DNA from: Streptomyces sp. M92
Lineage (GTDB): Bacteria; Actinomycetota; Actinomycetes; Streptomycetales; Streptomycetaceae
Direction: 5' to 3'
Assembly: GCF_028473745.1 (NCBI RefSeq)
Contig: NZ_CP101137.1
Location: 3,224,001-3,288,000 of the forward strand
Length of the DNA: 64,000 nucleotides
Part shown: piece by piece, positions 29,326 to 37,758 of the stretch
Position numbering within the stretch: the first letter of the stretch is position 1
Layout: every line of letters starts with the position of its first letter
The notes under the pieces: model-generated
What the model saw: only the letters and a program-made list of their open reading frames with translations
Told to the model about the DNA's origin: nothing
Database searches by the model: none
Program-made: the position numbers and the translations under genes

Positions 29326-29533
29326 TGCGCGGTCCCATCCGTCCCCTGGTCGCAAAAACTTCCGAACGAGCTCCGTCCGTCCGCAGGACGGGGCCCCCGG
29401 GGAATGGTGTCAGATCAACGGCGGAGCACGTGTTCCTGCCCCGGCGTTCGCCCCCCGAAACACGGACCCCGGCGGTCCCGCCACCACAGACGGCAGGACC
29501 GGGTCACCCCGGACTGAGCGGCGACCGCACCCA

Positions 29534-29563
29534 ACCCTACCGGCCCATATGTACGAGGGTCAG
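29534..29563 (-). promoter_or_regulatory. Probable scy promoter
   Basis: On the minus strand CTGACC (29558-29563) and TAGGGT (29534-29539) are separated by 18 bp. The -35 overlaps the stop codon of the epimerase gene, leaving a leader of about 200 bases before the scy start. The same hexamers occur at the MarR promoter near 40.68 kb. Confidence 0.5.
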
Positions 29564-30000
29564 TGCTCAGGTGACTCAACGGCCGCCGAAGTGACGAGTT
29601 CTGTCAGTACGCCATGGCAGTCCTTGGGGTGCAGGAAGGTGATCCGCGACCCCATCGAACCGCGCCGGGGCTCGTCGTACAGAACGCGTACGCCCTTGTC
29701 CCGGATGCCGGCCGCGTCGGCGTCCACGTCCGCCGTACCGAAGGCGATGTGGTGGACGCCCTCGCCGTTCTTGGCGAGCCACTTGCCGACCGCCGAGTCC
29801 TCGCGGGTCGGCTCCAGGAGCTGGAGGTAGGAGGCGCCGCCGTCCGACGTATCGTTGATCTTGAGCATGGCCTCGCGGACACCCTGCTCCTCGTTGACCT
29901 CGGTGTGGAACACCTCGAAGCCGTAGGTGGCACGGTAGAACTCGACGGTCGTGTCGAGGTCGCGGCAGGCGATTCCGATGTGGTCGATTCGCGTCAGCAT
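29560..30000 (-). CDS. mce: Methylmalonyl-CoA epimerase
   Basis: This 146-residue vicinal-oxygen-chelate enzyme interconverts (2R)- and (2S)-methylmalonyl-CoA. The two beta-alpha-beta-beta-beta modules are visible: RIDHIGIACRDLDTTVEFYRATYGF with metal-ligand His7, and GEGVHHIAFGTADVDADAAGIRDKG with a second His. The C-terminal half has TFLHPKDCHGVLTELV, which supplies the catalytic Glu side. Length is normal. It is divergent from the thiolase gene. It links to the B12-dependent mutase chemistry of IcmA and MeaB in the same window. Confidence 0.93.
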   Translation of the reverse strand: MLTRIDHIGIACRDLDTTVEFYRATYGFEVFHTEVNEEQGVREAMLKINDTSDGGASYLQLLEPTREDSAVGKWLAKNGEGVHHIAFGTADVDADAAGIRDKGVRVLYDEPRRGSMGSRITFLHPKDCHGVLTELVTSAAVESPEH

Positions 30001-30149
30001 GGATTCAGTGCAGCGCTCCGGAGGTGGTTACGCAACGTGCGCGCGATCACACCGACCGCCGGGTGACGGGCGGCATACCGCTCAGTACATTCGAGTAAAC
30101 CCTCGTTCACTCCTCGGCCTGTGCGGGCCGGAAAAGGGGATCGCAGCTC

Positions 30150-31382
30150 ATGTCTTCTGGAACCGCTGAAACCTCTGGAACCTCTGGAAAGAACGGCACG
30201 ACCTCCGTCATCGTCGCGGGCGCCCGCACCCCGATGGGGCGGCTGCTCGGCTCGCTGAAGTCCTTCTCCGGCGCCGACCTCGGCGGCTTCGCCATCAAGG
30301 CCGCCCTCGACCGCGCCGGGATCGGCGGCGACCAGGTCCAGTACGTGATCATGGGGCAGGTGCTCCAGGCCGGCGCCGGGCAGATCCCGGCCCGCCAGGC
30401 CGCCGTCAAGGCCGGCATCCCCATGAACGTGCCGGCGCTCACGGTCAACAAGGTCTGCCTGTCGGGCCTGGACGCGATCGCGCTCGCCGACCAGCTCATT
30501 CGCGCCGGTGAATTCGACGTGGTCGTCGCCGGCGGCCAGGAGTCCATGACCAACGCCCCGCACCTGCTGCCGAAGTCCCGCGAGGGCTACAAGTACGGCG
30601 CGGTCCAGATGCTCGACGCCATGGCGCACGACGGTCTGACCGACTCCTTCGAGGACATCGCCATGGGCGAGTCGACGGAGAAGCACAACACCCGACTGGG
30701 CATCGAGCGCCCCGCCCAGGACGAGATCGCCGCGCTCTCCCACCAGCGCGCCGCCGCCGCCCAGAAGAACGGGCTCTTCGAGGCCGAGATCACCCCGGTG
30801 GAGATCCCGCAGCGCAAGGGCGACCCGGTGCTGTTCAGCAAGGACGAGGGCATCCGCGGTGACACCACCGCCGAGTCGCTGGGCAAGCTGCGCCCCGCCT
30901 TCGCCAAGGACGGCACGATCACCGCGGGCTCGTCCTCGCAGATCTCCGACGGCGCCGCGGCCGTGGTCGTCATGAGCAAGGCCAAGGCGCTGGAGCTCGG
31001 CCTGGAGTGGATCGCGGAGATCGGTGCCCACGGCAACGTGGCCGGCCCGGACAACTCTTTGCAGTCGCAGCCGTCGAACGCGATCCAGCACGCCCTGAAG
31101 AAGGAGGGGCTCGACGTCGCGGACCTGGACCTGATCGAGATCAACGAGGCCTTCGCGGCCGTCGCCGTGCAGTCAATGAAGGACCTCGGCGTTTCCATCG
31201 AAAAGGTGAACGTCAACGGCGGCGCCATCGCGCTGGGCCACCCCATCGGCATGTCCGGCGCCCGCCTCGTGCTGCACCTGGCGCTGGAGCTGAAGCGGCG
31301 CGGCGGCGGGGTCGGCGCGGCGGCGCTGTGCGGCGGCGGCGGTCAGGGCGACGCGCTGATCGTGCGGGTGCCCAAGGCCTGA
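30150..31382 (+). CDS. Acetyl-CoA acetyltransferase (thiolase)
   Basis: This 410-residue thiolase condenses two acetyl-CoA to acetoacetyl-CoA or runs in reverse in fatty-acid breakdown. The nucleophile Cys103 is in [12 protein letters not shown], the His of [11 protein letters not shown] is His364, and Cys394 is in the C-terminal CGGGGQGDA. An unusual Ser/Thr/Gly-rich leader of about 18 residues ([16 protein letters not shown]) precedes the family start [14 protein letters not shown] 30150 follows AAAAGGGG by 10 bases. It lies 55 bp ahead of meaB, probably in one transcript. Confidence 0.94.
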   Translation: MSSGTAETSGTSGKNGTTSVIVAGARTPMGRLLGSLKSFSGADLGGFAIKAALDRAGIGGDQVQYVIMGQVLQAGAGQIPARQAAVKAGIPMNVPALTVNKVCLSGLDAIALADQLIRAGEFDVVVAGGQESMTNAPHLLPKSREGYKYGAVQMLDAMAHDGLTDSFEDIAMGESTEKHNTRLGIERPAQDEIAALSHQRAAAAQKNGLFEAEITPVEIPQRKGDPVLFSKDEGIRGDTTAESLGKLRPAFAKDGTITAGSSSQISDGAAAVVVMSKAKALELGLEWIAEIGAHGNVAGPDNSLQSQPSNAIQHALKKEGLDVADLDLIEINEAFAAVAVQSMKDLGVSIEKVNVNGGAIALGHPIGMSGARLVLHLALELKRRGGGVGAAALCGGGGQGDALIVRVPKA

Positions 31383-31437
31383 CTTCGGGTCACCGGGTAG
31401 GGACCCGGGTGACGACTTCTCACTGAACGGAGCTGTG

Positions 31438-32394
31438 ATGCAGGACGTCTCCTCGCTGGTGGCCCAGGCCAGGGAAGGCCGGCCGCGGGCCGTGGCCCGG
31501 CTGATCTCGCTGGTGGAGGGGGCGTCTCCGCAGCTCAGGGAGGTCATGGAGGCGCTGGCGCCGCTCACGGGCAACGCGTACGTCGTCGGCCTGACCGGTT
31601 CCCCCGGCGTCGGCAAGTCGACCTCCACCTCGGCGCTGGTGACGGCGTACCGCAAGCAGGGCAGGCGGGTCGGCGTCCTGGCCGTCGACCCGTCCTCCCC
31701 CTTCTCCGGCGGTGCCCTGCTCGGCGACCGCGTCCGGATGTCGGAGCACGCCTCCGACCCGGGCGTCTACATCCGCTCGATGGCGACCCGCGGTCACCTC
31801 GGCGGCCTCGCCTGGGCGGCACCGCAGGCGATCCGCGTCCTCGACGCGGCGGGCTGCGACGTGATCCTGGTCGAGACGGTCGGCGTCGGTCAGTCGGAGG
31901 TCGAGATCGCCTCCCAGGCCGACACCTCCGTCGTCCTGCTCGCCCCGGGCATGGGCGACGGCATCCAGGCCGCGAAGGCCGGCATCCTGGAGATCGGCGA
32001 CGTCTACGTCGTCAACAAGGCCGACCGCGACGGCGCCGACGCGACCGCCCGCGAGCTGAACCACATGCTGGGCCTCGGCGAGTCCCGCGGTCCCGGCGAC
32101 TGGCGCCCGCCCATCGTCAAGACGGTCGCCGCGCGCGGCGAGGGCGTCGACGAGGTCGTCGAGGCGCTGGAGAAGCACCGCGCCTGGATGGAGGAACGGG
32201 ACGTCCTGGCCGAACGCCGCCGCGCCCGCGCCGCCCGCGAGGTCGAGACCATCGCCGTCACCACCCTGCGCGAACGTATCGGCGACCTCCACGGCGACCG
32301 CCGCCTCGGCGCCCTCGCGGAACGCATCGTCGCGGGCGAACTGGACCCGTACCGCGCGGCGGACGAACTGGTGGCGGGCCTGACCAACGGCTGA
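31438..32394 (+). CDS. meaB: MeaB-type GTPase, acyl-CoA mutase chaperone
   Basis: This 318-residue G3E GTPase gates loading of adenosylcobalamin and protects B12-dependent acyl-CoA mutases from inactivation. The P-loop is GSPGVGKS (54-61). VDPSSPFSGGALLGDR, the segment DVILVETVGVGQSE (switch and Walker B) and VVNKADRDGAD (the NKxD guanine-specificity motif) follow. The C-terminal helices are dimerisation-type. ATG 31438 is 5 bases from GGAG; GTG 31435 is too close. The likely client is IcmA at 41.7 kb or a methylmalonyl-CoA mutase elsewhere. Confidence 0.94.
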   Translation: MQDVSSLVAQAREGRPRAVARLISLVEGASPQLREVMEALAPLTGNAYVVGLTGSPGVGKSTSTSALVTAYRKQGRRVGVLAVDPSSPFSGGALLGDRVRMSEHASDPGVYIRSMATRGHLGGLAWAAPQAIRVLDAAGCDVILVETVGVGQSEVEIASQADTSVVLLAPGMGDGIQAAKAGILEIGDVYVVNKADRDGADATARELNHMLGLGESRGPGDWRPPIVKTVAARGEGVDEVVEALEKHRAWMEERDVLAERRRARAAREVETIAVTTLRERIGDLHGDRRLGALAERIVAGELDPYRAADELVAGLTNG

Positions 32395-32983
32395 CACGCG
32401 CCGAGTGCCGGCCGCGGCGACGACCGCGGCGCAGGCCCCCTGGGCTGGCTCCGGGTACTGGACTCGCGGCGCAGGACGCCGGTCATGCGATGTCCCTTGC
32501 GGGGCGCGTGGTGCTCCGTGGGCAGCTGGTGCCCTGTCGGGCACGCGTCCGCGGGCGAGCCCGGTGTCTCAAGACTTCGGGCCGCCGGCGCCGGATGCCG
32601 GAGTCGCGGCGCAGGACGCCGGTCGCGCGAATCCGCCTTGCGGGGTGCGTGGTGCTCCGCGGGGCAGCATCCGGCGTCCTGCCGGGCACGCCGTCCGGAG
32701 CCGAGCCGGGCAACGGGGCGGGCGCACCCCACCGAGCCGGTCCGTGCCGGTCGGCCGGAGCGGGCACCGTGGGCCTGCCCACGCCAGGTGTTGGGCCGGT
32801 CCCGCGCACGAGTGGCCGCCGGTTGCCGGTGCCGTAATGGGCGTGCGGCTTGCGGGCCGCGCTGCTACGTTGACGCGCGTGTTCCTCCTCTTGGCCTAGG
32901 GCCCGCCCCGCACGCGACCGCCGCATCCGGCCGTCGCGCGCCTCGGCGTCCCCTCGTTGCCTCCCTCTTGAGGAACCCTTCGC
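32395..32983. other. 589-bp gap with a degenerate direct repeat, no gene seen
   Basis: No reading frame here has a sensible start, ribosome site or composition. The gap contains two imperfect copies of a block of about 105 bp (32462-32564 and 32602-32707, offset 140 bp). It then leads into the MFS transporter's AGGAACC ribosome site. Confidence 0.6.
32462..32707. repeat. Imperfect ~105-bp direct repeat in non-coding DNA
   Basis: Copies at 32462-32564 and 32602-32707 share a 21-base exact core (32464-32484 and 32604-32624). They also share the words CTTGCGGGG and GTGGTGCTCCG in the same order. The pair looks like a diverged duplication; it lacks terminal inverted repeats. Confidence 0.7.
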
Positions 32984-34255
32984 GTGTCCACGCCCACTCC
33001 GCGGCCCTCGTACGCCGCCGTCCTCCGTGTCCCCCATGCCCGCCGCACCTTCGCGGCCGCCCTCGTCGGCCGGCTGTCGTACGGCACGGTCTCCCTCGCC
33101 CTGATGCTCTCCCTGACCCGGTCCACCGGGTCGTACGCCGTGGCCGGCACGGTCCTGGCCGTCTTCGGCGGCACCGGCGTCCTCCTCTCCCCCTACCGCG
33201 CCGCACTCGTCGACCGGCACGGCCTGCGCCGGGCCGTGACACCCATGGCCCTGCTCTACGGCGGCCTGCTCTGCGCTCTGGCGGAACTGTGCCGGCACCC
33301 CGGTGTGCCCGGGGCGGTGCTCGCCGGGGCCGCCGCGCTCGCCGGGGCCTGCACGCCGCCGCTCGGCTCCACGATGCGCGCGGTGTGGGCCGAACTGCTC
33401 CCGGACCGGCACCTGCTCCAGCGGGCCTACAGCCTGGACGGCGTCGCCGAAGAACTGCTCTTCGTCTCCGGCCCGCTCCTGGTCGGCGCCGTCGTGGCCG
33501 TCGCCCCGCCGGCCGCAGGTCTCGTGCTCAGCGCGTTCCTGGTGGTCGTGGGCACGCTCGCCTTCGTCACCTCACCGGCGGCGGCCCTGCTGCGTCCGGC
33601 GGAGCGGGAGAAGGGCGACGCCCCCGCGCCCGGGAGGGGCGGCACGGGACAGGGGCGGGCCCTGCTGCAACCCGTCGTCGTCGCGGCGTGCGTCGGTGTC
33701 TCGGTGAGCGCCGTCGACCTCCTCGTCGTCGCCTACGCGGGGGAGCGCGGCCTCGGGGACGGCGCCGTCGCCTGGGTGCTCGCGGCGCTGTCGGTGGGCA
33801 GCGCGCTCGGCGGTCTCGTCAACGGCGCCGTCGCCTGGAGTTCGCCCACCCGCGCCCGGCTCCCGTTCTTCGCGGCCGGTCTCGGCGTCTGCCTGGCCGC
33901 CGCGGGCCTCGCACCCGGCCTGGGCACCCTGGTCCTGGCCGTCACGTGTGCGGGCCTGTTCGTGGCGCCGGCGCTGACCACGTCCTACCTCGTCGCCGAC
34001 GAGAGCGCGGCCCCCGGCTTCCGGGTCCGGGCCGGGACCTGGTGCAACACCGCCGTGAACGCCGGGATGTCGGCCGGTGCCGCCGCCGTGGGGCTGCTGG
34101 TGGAGCGCCTTCCGCTGCCGGTGTGCTTCGCGGTGTCCGGCGCGGTCGCCGCGGTGGCGGCGCTGGTGCCGGGGCGCCGCCGCCGAGGGGCCGCCGGGCG
34201 GCCGGGCCCGGTCAGTCGTCGTCGGAGTCCGAGTGGTGCGAGCGGTCGGCCGTGA
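32984..34255 (+). CDS. MFS-type transporter
   Basis: This 423-residue membrane protein has about 11-12 hydrophobic helices (for example LLYGGLLCALAELC, AVLAGAAALAGACTPPLGS, VSGPLLVGAVVAVAPPAAGLVLSA). A charged central loop (REKGDAPAPGRGGTGQG) divides the two halves. The pattern matches major-facilitator exporters of small molecules; substrate unknown. GTG 32984 follows AGGAACC by about 8 bases. Its last 44 bp overlap, tail to tail, the convergent PepSY gene, so its basic C-terminal tail is encoded opposite that gene's acidic end. Confidence 0.85.
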   Translation: MSTPTPRPSYAAVLRVPHARRTFAAALVGRLSYGTVSLALMLSLTRSTGSYAVAGTVLAVFGGTGVLLSPYRAALVDRHGLRRAVTPMALLYGGLLCALAELCRHPGVPGAVLAGAAALAGACTPPLGSTMRAVWAELLPDRHLLQRAYSLDGVAEELLFVSGPLLVGAVVAVAPPAAGLVLSAFLVVVGTLAFVTSPAAALLRPAEREKGDAPAPGRGGTGQGRALLQPVVVAACVGVSVSAVDLLVVAYAGERGLGDGAVAWVLAALSVGSALGGLVNGAVAWSSPTRARLPFFAAGLGVCLAAAGLAPGLGTLVLAVTCAGLFVAPALTTSYLVADESAAPGFRVRAGTWCNTAVNAGMSAGAAAVGLLVERLPLPVCFAVSGAVAAVAALVPGRRRRGAAGRPGPVSRRRSPSGASGRP

Positions 34256-34931
34256 CCTTGCCGGTGCTGAGGTCGACGCGCCAGTCCTGCTCGCCCTTGC
34301 CCGAGGACGTGGACTCGACCTCCCAGGCGGCCTCGCCGTCCCCGTAGTAGCCGTCCTCGTCCAGCTCCACGGAGGTCACGGTCCCACGGCCGGCGGCGGC
34401 CTTCGCGGCCTCGGCGGCGTCCACGGAGGCGCCCTTCAGCGCGGCCCGCACCTCGTCGGTGTCGTCCTCGTCGTCCGTCTCGGAGCCGAGCACCTTGCCG
34501 GAGCCCGGGTCGATCCGGACGCTGTGCCAGGTGCCGTCGCCCGCGAGGACGTCGACCTCCCAGACCGCACGCTCGCGGTCGCCGTCGTCATCGTCGCCGT
34601 CCTCGTCGTCCAGCTCGGCGGAGACGGCGGTGCCCGGGGCCTCCTTCAGGGCGGCGGCGACGGCCTCGGCCGCCTTCACCTTCGCGGAGGACGCGCGGGC
34701 GGCGTCGTCGCGGTCGTCGTCCCGGTCGCCGTCGTGGTCACGGTCACGGGAATCGTCGCCGTCGTCCGCGCCGTCGTCCGCGGCGCCCTTCGCGGCGTCG
34801 TCCCGGTCCCGGACGTCCGACTGGCGCGTCGTACCCGGGTCGTCGTCCCCCGCGGTCGCCAGCGCCGTCGCCGTACCGCCCCCGATCAGTGCGGCGGCGG
34901 TGACGGCGGCGATCACGATGTTGCGCTTCAT
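34212..34931 (-). CDS. Exported acidic PepSY-domain protein
   Basis: This 239-residue secreted or periplasmic protein has a signal peptide (MKRNIVIAAVTAAALIGGGTATALA). A very Asp-rich linker follows (DDGADDGDDSRDRDHDGDRDD), then two PepSY-like repeats. Each repeat has an Ala/Lys helix followed by VSAEL/VTSVEL, AVWEV/AAWEV and a closing DPGSGKVLG/DLSTGKVT strand. PepSY domains act as inhibitors or sensors in the envelope. The gene is divergent from an OmpR-type response regulator and has a GGAGGA site. It is probably the main target of that two-component system. Confidence 0.88.
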   Translation of the reverse strand: MKRNIVIAAVTAAALIGGGTATALATAGDDDPGTTRQSDVRDRDDAAKGAADDGADDGDDSRDRDHDGDRDDDRDDAARASSAKVKAAEAVAAALKEAPGTAVSAELDDEDGDDDDGDRERAVWEVDVLAGDGTWHSVRIDPGSGKVLGSETDDEDDTDEVRAALKGASVDAAEAAKAAAGRGTVTSVELDEDGYYGDGEAAWEVESTSSGKGEQDWRVDLSTGKVTADRSHHSDSDDD

Positions 34932-35015
34932 ACGGAATCCTCCGAGTCGTACACGTTCGTTCGATGTCGCTGTGCTTTCGACCCCCTCACTGTCGGGGAC
35001 GGACGCTGAGGCGGA

Positions 35016-35043
35016 GCTGAAGCCACCTGAAGGCTTCTTCAGC
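35016..35043. promoter_or_regulatory. Operator-like repeats between PepSY gene and response regulator
   Basis: CTGAAG occurs twice in direct orientation 10 bp apart (35017-35022 and 35027-35032), a helical-phase spacing typical of OmpR/PhoB-family sites. The same stretch carries nested inverted repeats: GCTGAAG/CTTCAGC (35016-35022, 35037-35043) and GAAGCC/GGCTTC. It lies 23 bp ahead of the regulator start. Binding by the adjacent regulator is inferred. Confidence 0.55.
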
Positions 35044-35065
35044 TACGTTTTGCGACTCTTTACGC

Positions 35066-35731
35066 ATGCGCCTGTTGATCGTGGAGGACGAGAAGCGGCT
35101 GGCCCTGTCGCTCGCCAGGGGGCTCACCGCCGAGGGCTACGCCGTGGACGTCGTCCACGACGGCCGGGAGGGCCTGCACCGGGCCGGTGAGGGCGTGTAC
35201 GACCTGGTCATCCTCGACATCATGCTGCCCGGCCTCAACGGCTACCGGGTCTGCGCCGCCCTGCGCGCCGCCGGCCACGACGTGCCGATCCTGATGCTCA
35301 CCGCCAAGGACGGCGAGTACGACGAGGCCGAGGGACTGGACACGGGCGCCGACGACTACCTCACCAAGCCCTTCTCGTACGTCGTCCTGGTCGCCCGCGT
35401 GAAGGCCCTGCTGCGGCGCCGGACTCAGGGAGCCGGCGCCTCGCCCGTGCACGTCCACGGCGACCTGAAGGTCGACACCGCCGCCCGCCGGGTCTTCCTG
35501 GGCGAGCGCGAAGTGACCCTCACGGCGAAGGAGTTCGCCGTCCTGGAGCAGCTCGTGGTGCGGGCCGGGCAGGTGGTGTCCAAGGCCGAGATCCTGGAGC
35601 ACGTCTGGGACTTCGCCTACGACGGCGACCCCAACATCGTCGAGGTCTACGTCAGCGCCCTCAGGCGCAAGCTGCGCGCGGCCCTCATCCGGACCGTGCG
35701 CGGCGCCGGCTACCGGCTGGAGGCCGAATGA
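35066..35731 (+). CDS. OmpR/PhoB-type response regulator
   Basis: This 221-residue regulator has receiver acidic residues VEDE (6-9), phospho-acceptor Asp51 in LVILDIMLPG and conserved Lys in YLTKPFSY. The C-terminal winged-helix DNA-binding domain has VTLTAKEFAVLEQLV, VEVYVSALRRKL and RGAGYRL. No ribosome site is visible before ATG 35066, so the message may be leaderless. The start codon of the kinase overlaps its stop. It is divergent from the PepSY gene, which it probably regulates. Confidence 0.92.
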   Translation: MRLLIVEDEKRLALSLARGLTAEGYAVDVVHDGREGLHRAGEGVYDLVILDIMLPGLNGYRVCAALRAAGHDVPILMLTAKDGEYDEAEGLDTGADDYLTKPFSYVVLVARVKALLRRRTQGAGASPVHVHGDLKVDTAARRVFLGEREVTLTAKEFAVLEQLVVRAGQVVSKAEILEHVWDFAYDGDPNIVEVYVSALRRKLRAALIRTVRGAGYRLEAE

Positions 35732-37149
35732 TGAGCCGCCTCCTCGGGTCGGTCCGGGCCCGCGCCACGCTCGGCGCCACCCTCGTGGTCGCCGTCGCCC
35801 TGGTCGCGGCCGGTACCGCCGTCCTGCTGTCCCTGCGCTCCAACCTGCTCGGTGAGGCGGGCACCCAGGCGGAGCGCTCCGCGCGCGAGGTCGCCACCGA
35901 ACTGGCCGTCGGGACGCCGTACGGCGAGCTGTCCCTGGACGTCGACGACCGCCCGTTGCAGATCGTCGACGAGGACGGCAGGCTCGTCGCCGCCAGCGAG
36001 GACCTGGAACGGATCAGCGGCACCGGCGTCGACGCGGTGAAGCCGCGGCCGGCCCCCACCGGCGACGACGCCGACGACGGCGGCTCGGACGATGACGACG
36101 ACTCCGCCGAGGCGCTCGAAGCCGGTGAGATCGGCGAGCGGACCACCGTCAGCGACGGCTCGGCGACGATCGACGGCGACACGGAGGACTACCGTTTCGC
36201 CGCCGTGCCCGTCGAGACCGACGAGCAGGGAAGGCTCACCGTCTGGGCCGGCGCCCCGCTCTCCGCCGAGCACGGCGCCGTGAACACCGCGCTGACCGTC
36301 ATGCTGATCGGCTTCCCGCTGCTGCTCGTGGTCGTCGGATGGGTGACCTGGCTGGTCACCCGGCGCGCGCTGCGGCCCGTGGAGGGCATCCGCCGGGAGA
36401 TGGCCGCGATCACCGCCAGCGAGGACCTGGCGCGCCGCGTCCCGGTGCCGGGCACGCACGACGAGGTGGCCAGGCTCGCCTCGACGACCAACGAGACGCT
36501 GGCCGCCCTGGAGTCCTCGGTGGAGCGGCAGCGGCGGTTCGTCGCCGACGCCTCGCACGAGCTCCGCAGCCCGATCGCCTCGCTGCGCACCCAGCTGGAG
36601 GTGGCCGCCGCCCACCCGGAGCTGCTGGACCTGGACGGCGCCGTGGAGGACACCGTACGGCTGCAGCGGCTCGCCGCCGACCTTTTGCTCCTGGCCAGGC
36701 TGGACGCGGGGGAGCGGCCCGCCGACGCGCGCGTCGACCTCGCCGGGCTGGCGCGGGAGGCGGCGGGGGGCCGGGCCGGGGTGCGGGTGCGGGCCGAGGA
36801 CGACGTGACGGTCGCCGGGTCGCGCGGACAGCTGGGCCGGGTGCTGGCCAACCTGCTCGACAACGCCCAGCGGCACGCCCGCTCGGCCGTGGAGGTGTCC
36901 GTGCGGCGGGACGGGGAGGCGGCCGTGGTCTCCGTGGCCGACGACGGGGAAGGCGTACCGGCGGCCGACCGGGAGCGGGTCTTCGAGCGGTTCGTACGGC
37001 TCGACGCCGCCCGCAGCCGCGACGACGGCGGGGCCGGGCTGGGGCTGGCCATCGCCCGCGACGTCGCCGTCCGGCACGGCGGCACGCTCACGGTCCACGA
37101 CGCGCCGGCAGGCGGTGCCCTGTTCGAGCTCCGCCTGCCGGGTGCCTAG
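35728..37149 (+). CDS. Sensor histidine kinase partner, Asp-rich extracellular domain
   Basis: This 473-residue kinase has TM1 near residues 10-35 and an extracellular domain of about 150 residues containing an Asp-rich stretch (GDDADDGGSDDDDDSAEA). TM2 (LTVMLIGFPLLLVVVGWVTWLV), HAMP, and HisKA with His277 in DASHELRSPIASL follow. The HATPase has N box LLDNAQRHA, G1 DDGEGVP and G2 GAGLGLAIARD. It forms an operon with the response regulator (ATGA overlap). The acidic sensor loop and the acidic PepSY protein suggest cation or cationic-peptide sensing, which is inference. Confidence 0.92.
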   Translation: MMSRLLGSVRARATLGATLVVAVALVAAGTAVLLSLRSNLLGEAGTQAERSAREVATELAVGTPYGELSLDVDDRPLQIVDEDGRLVAASEDLERISGTGVDAVKPRPAPTGDDADDGGSDDDDDSAEALEAGEIGERTTVSDGSATIDGDTEDYRFAAVPVETDEQGRLTVWAGAPLSAEHGAVNTALTVMLIGFPLLLVVVGWVTWLVTRRALRPVEGIRREMAAITASEDLARRVPVPGTHDEVARLASTTNETLAALESSVERQRRFVADASHELRSPIASLRTQLEVAAAHPELLDLDGAVEDTVRLQRLAADLLLLARLDAGERPADARVDLAGLAREAAGGRAGVRVRAEDDVTVAGSRGQLGRVLANLLDNAQRHARSAVEVSVRRDGEAAVVSVADDGEGVPAADRERVFERFVRLDAARSRDDGGAGLGLAIARDVAVRHGGTLTVHDAPAGGALFELRLPGA

Positions 37150-37180
37150 ACCGTTGCCATGGCTATGGACAGTGCTGTGA

Positions 37181-37657
37181 TCAAGGGCGACCGCGCTGCC
37201 CGCGCAGGTGCTCCGCGATCGGCTTGAGGGCCTTGTCCAGCTCCGTCAGGGCCTCGGGGGCCAGCAGGTCGATGAAGTGCCGGCGGACGGACGCCACGTG
37301 GTGCGGGGCGACCTTCCGCATCGTCTCCAGGCCGTGCTCGGTGAGGACGGCGTAGAGCCCGCGGCGGTCGGACTCGCAGTTCTCCCGCCGGACCAGGTCC
37401 GCGTTCTCCATGCGGGTGATCTGGTGGGAGAGGCGGCTCTTCGACTGCATCGTGGCGGTGGCCAGATCGCTCATCCGCATGCGGTCGCCCTCCGACTCGG
37501 AGAGGTTCACCAGGATCTCGTAGTCGTTCATCGTCAGGCCGAACGGCTGCAGGTCCTTCTCGAGCTGGTGCGTCAACAGCCTGTTGACCTCCAGGTGGGT
37601 GCGCCAAGCACACTGCTCCGTATCGGTCAGCCAGCGGGTGGCCGTCTCGGTCTCCAT
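37181..37657 (-). CDS. MarR-family regulator
   Basis: This 158-residue winged-helix regulator has LTMNDYEILVNLSESEGDRMRMSDLATATMQSKSRLSHQITRMENADLVRRENCESDRRG in its central domain. The wing contains the conserved Asp-Arg-Arg-Gly. One Cys in the wing (ENCESD) could be redox sensitive. On the minus strand TAGACT ends 6 bases before the ATG, so the transcript may be leaderless. It lies downstream of the three AIM24 genes on the same strand, separated by 101 bp. It is convergent with the kinase gene. Target unknown. Confidence 0.87.
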   Translation of the reverse strand: METETATRWLTDTEQCAWRTHLEVNRLLTHQLEKDLQPFGLTMNDYEILVNLSESEGDRMRMSDLATATMQSKSRLSHQITRMENADLVRRENCESDRRGLYAVLTEHGLETMRKVAPHHVASVRRHFIDLLAPEALTELDKALKPIAEHLRGQRGRP

Positions 37658-37758
37658 GTATGAAGTCTACCTAAAATGTTGAAAGGCGAACTAGTGAGGG
37701 GTGATCCGTGACGGTGACGGTGCGCACGCGTTCGACGTCACACTCCGCAGATTACCGC

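Noticed and set aside
25678..29517. Very long open frame on the plus strand opposite scy (about 1279 residues)
   Set aside because: It is a shadow of scy: the repeated Ala/Glu/Arg codons leave no stops on the other strand. It has a Leu/Gly/Arg-rich repetitive sequence with no ribosome site or family match.
32462..32707. Direct repeat considered as an insertion-sequence remnant
   Set aside because: There are no terminal inverted repeats, no transposase fragment in any frame and no target duplication.
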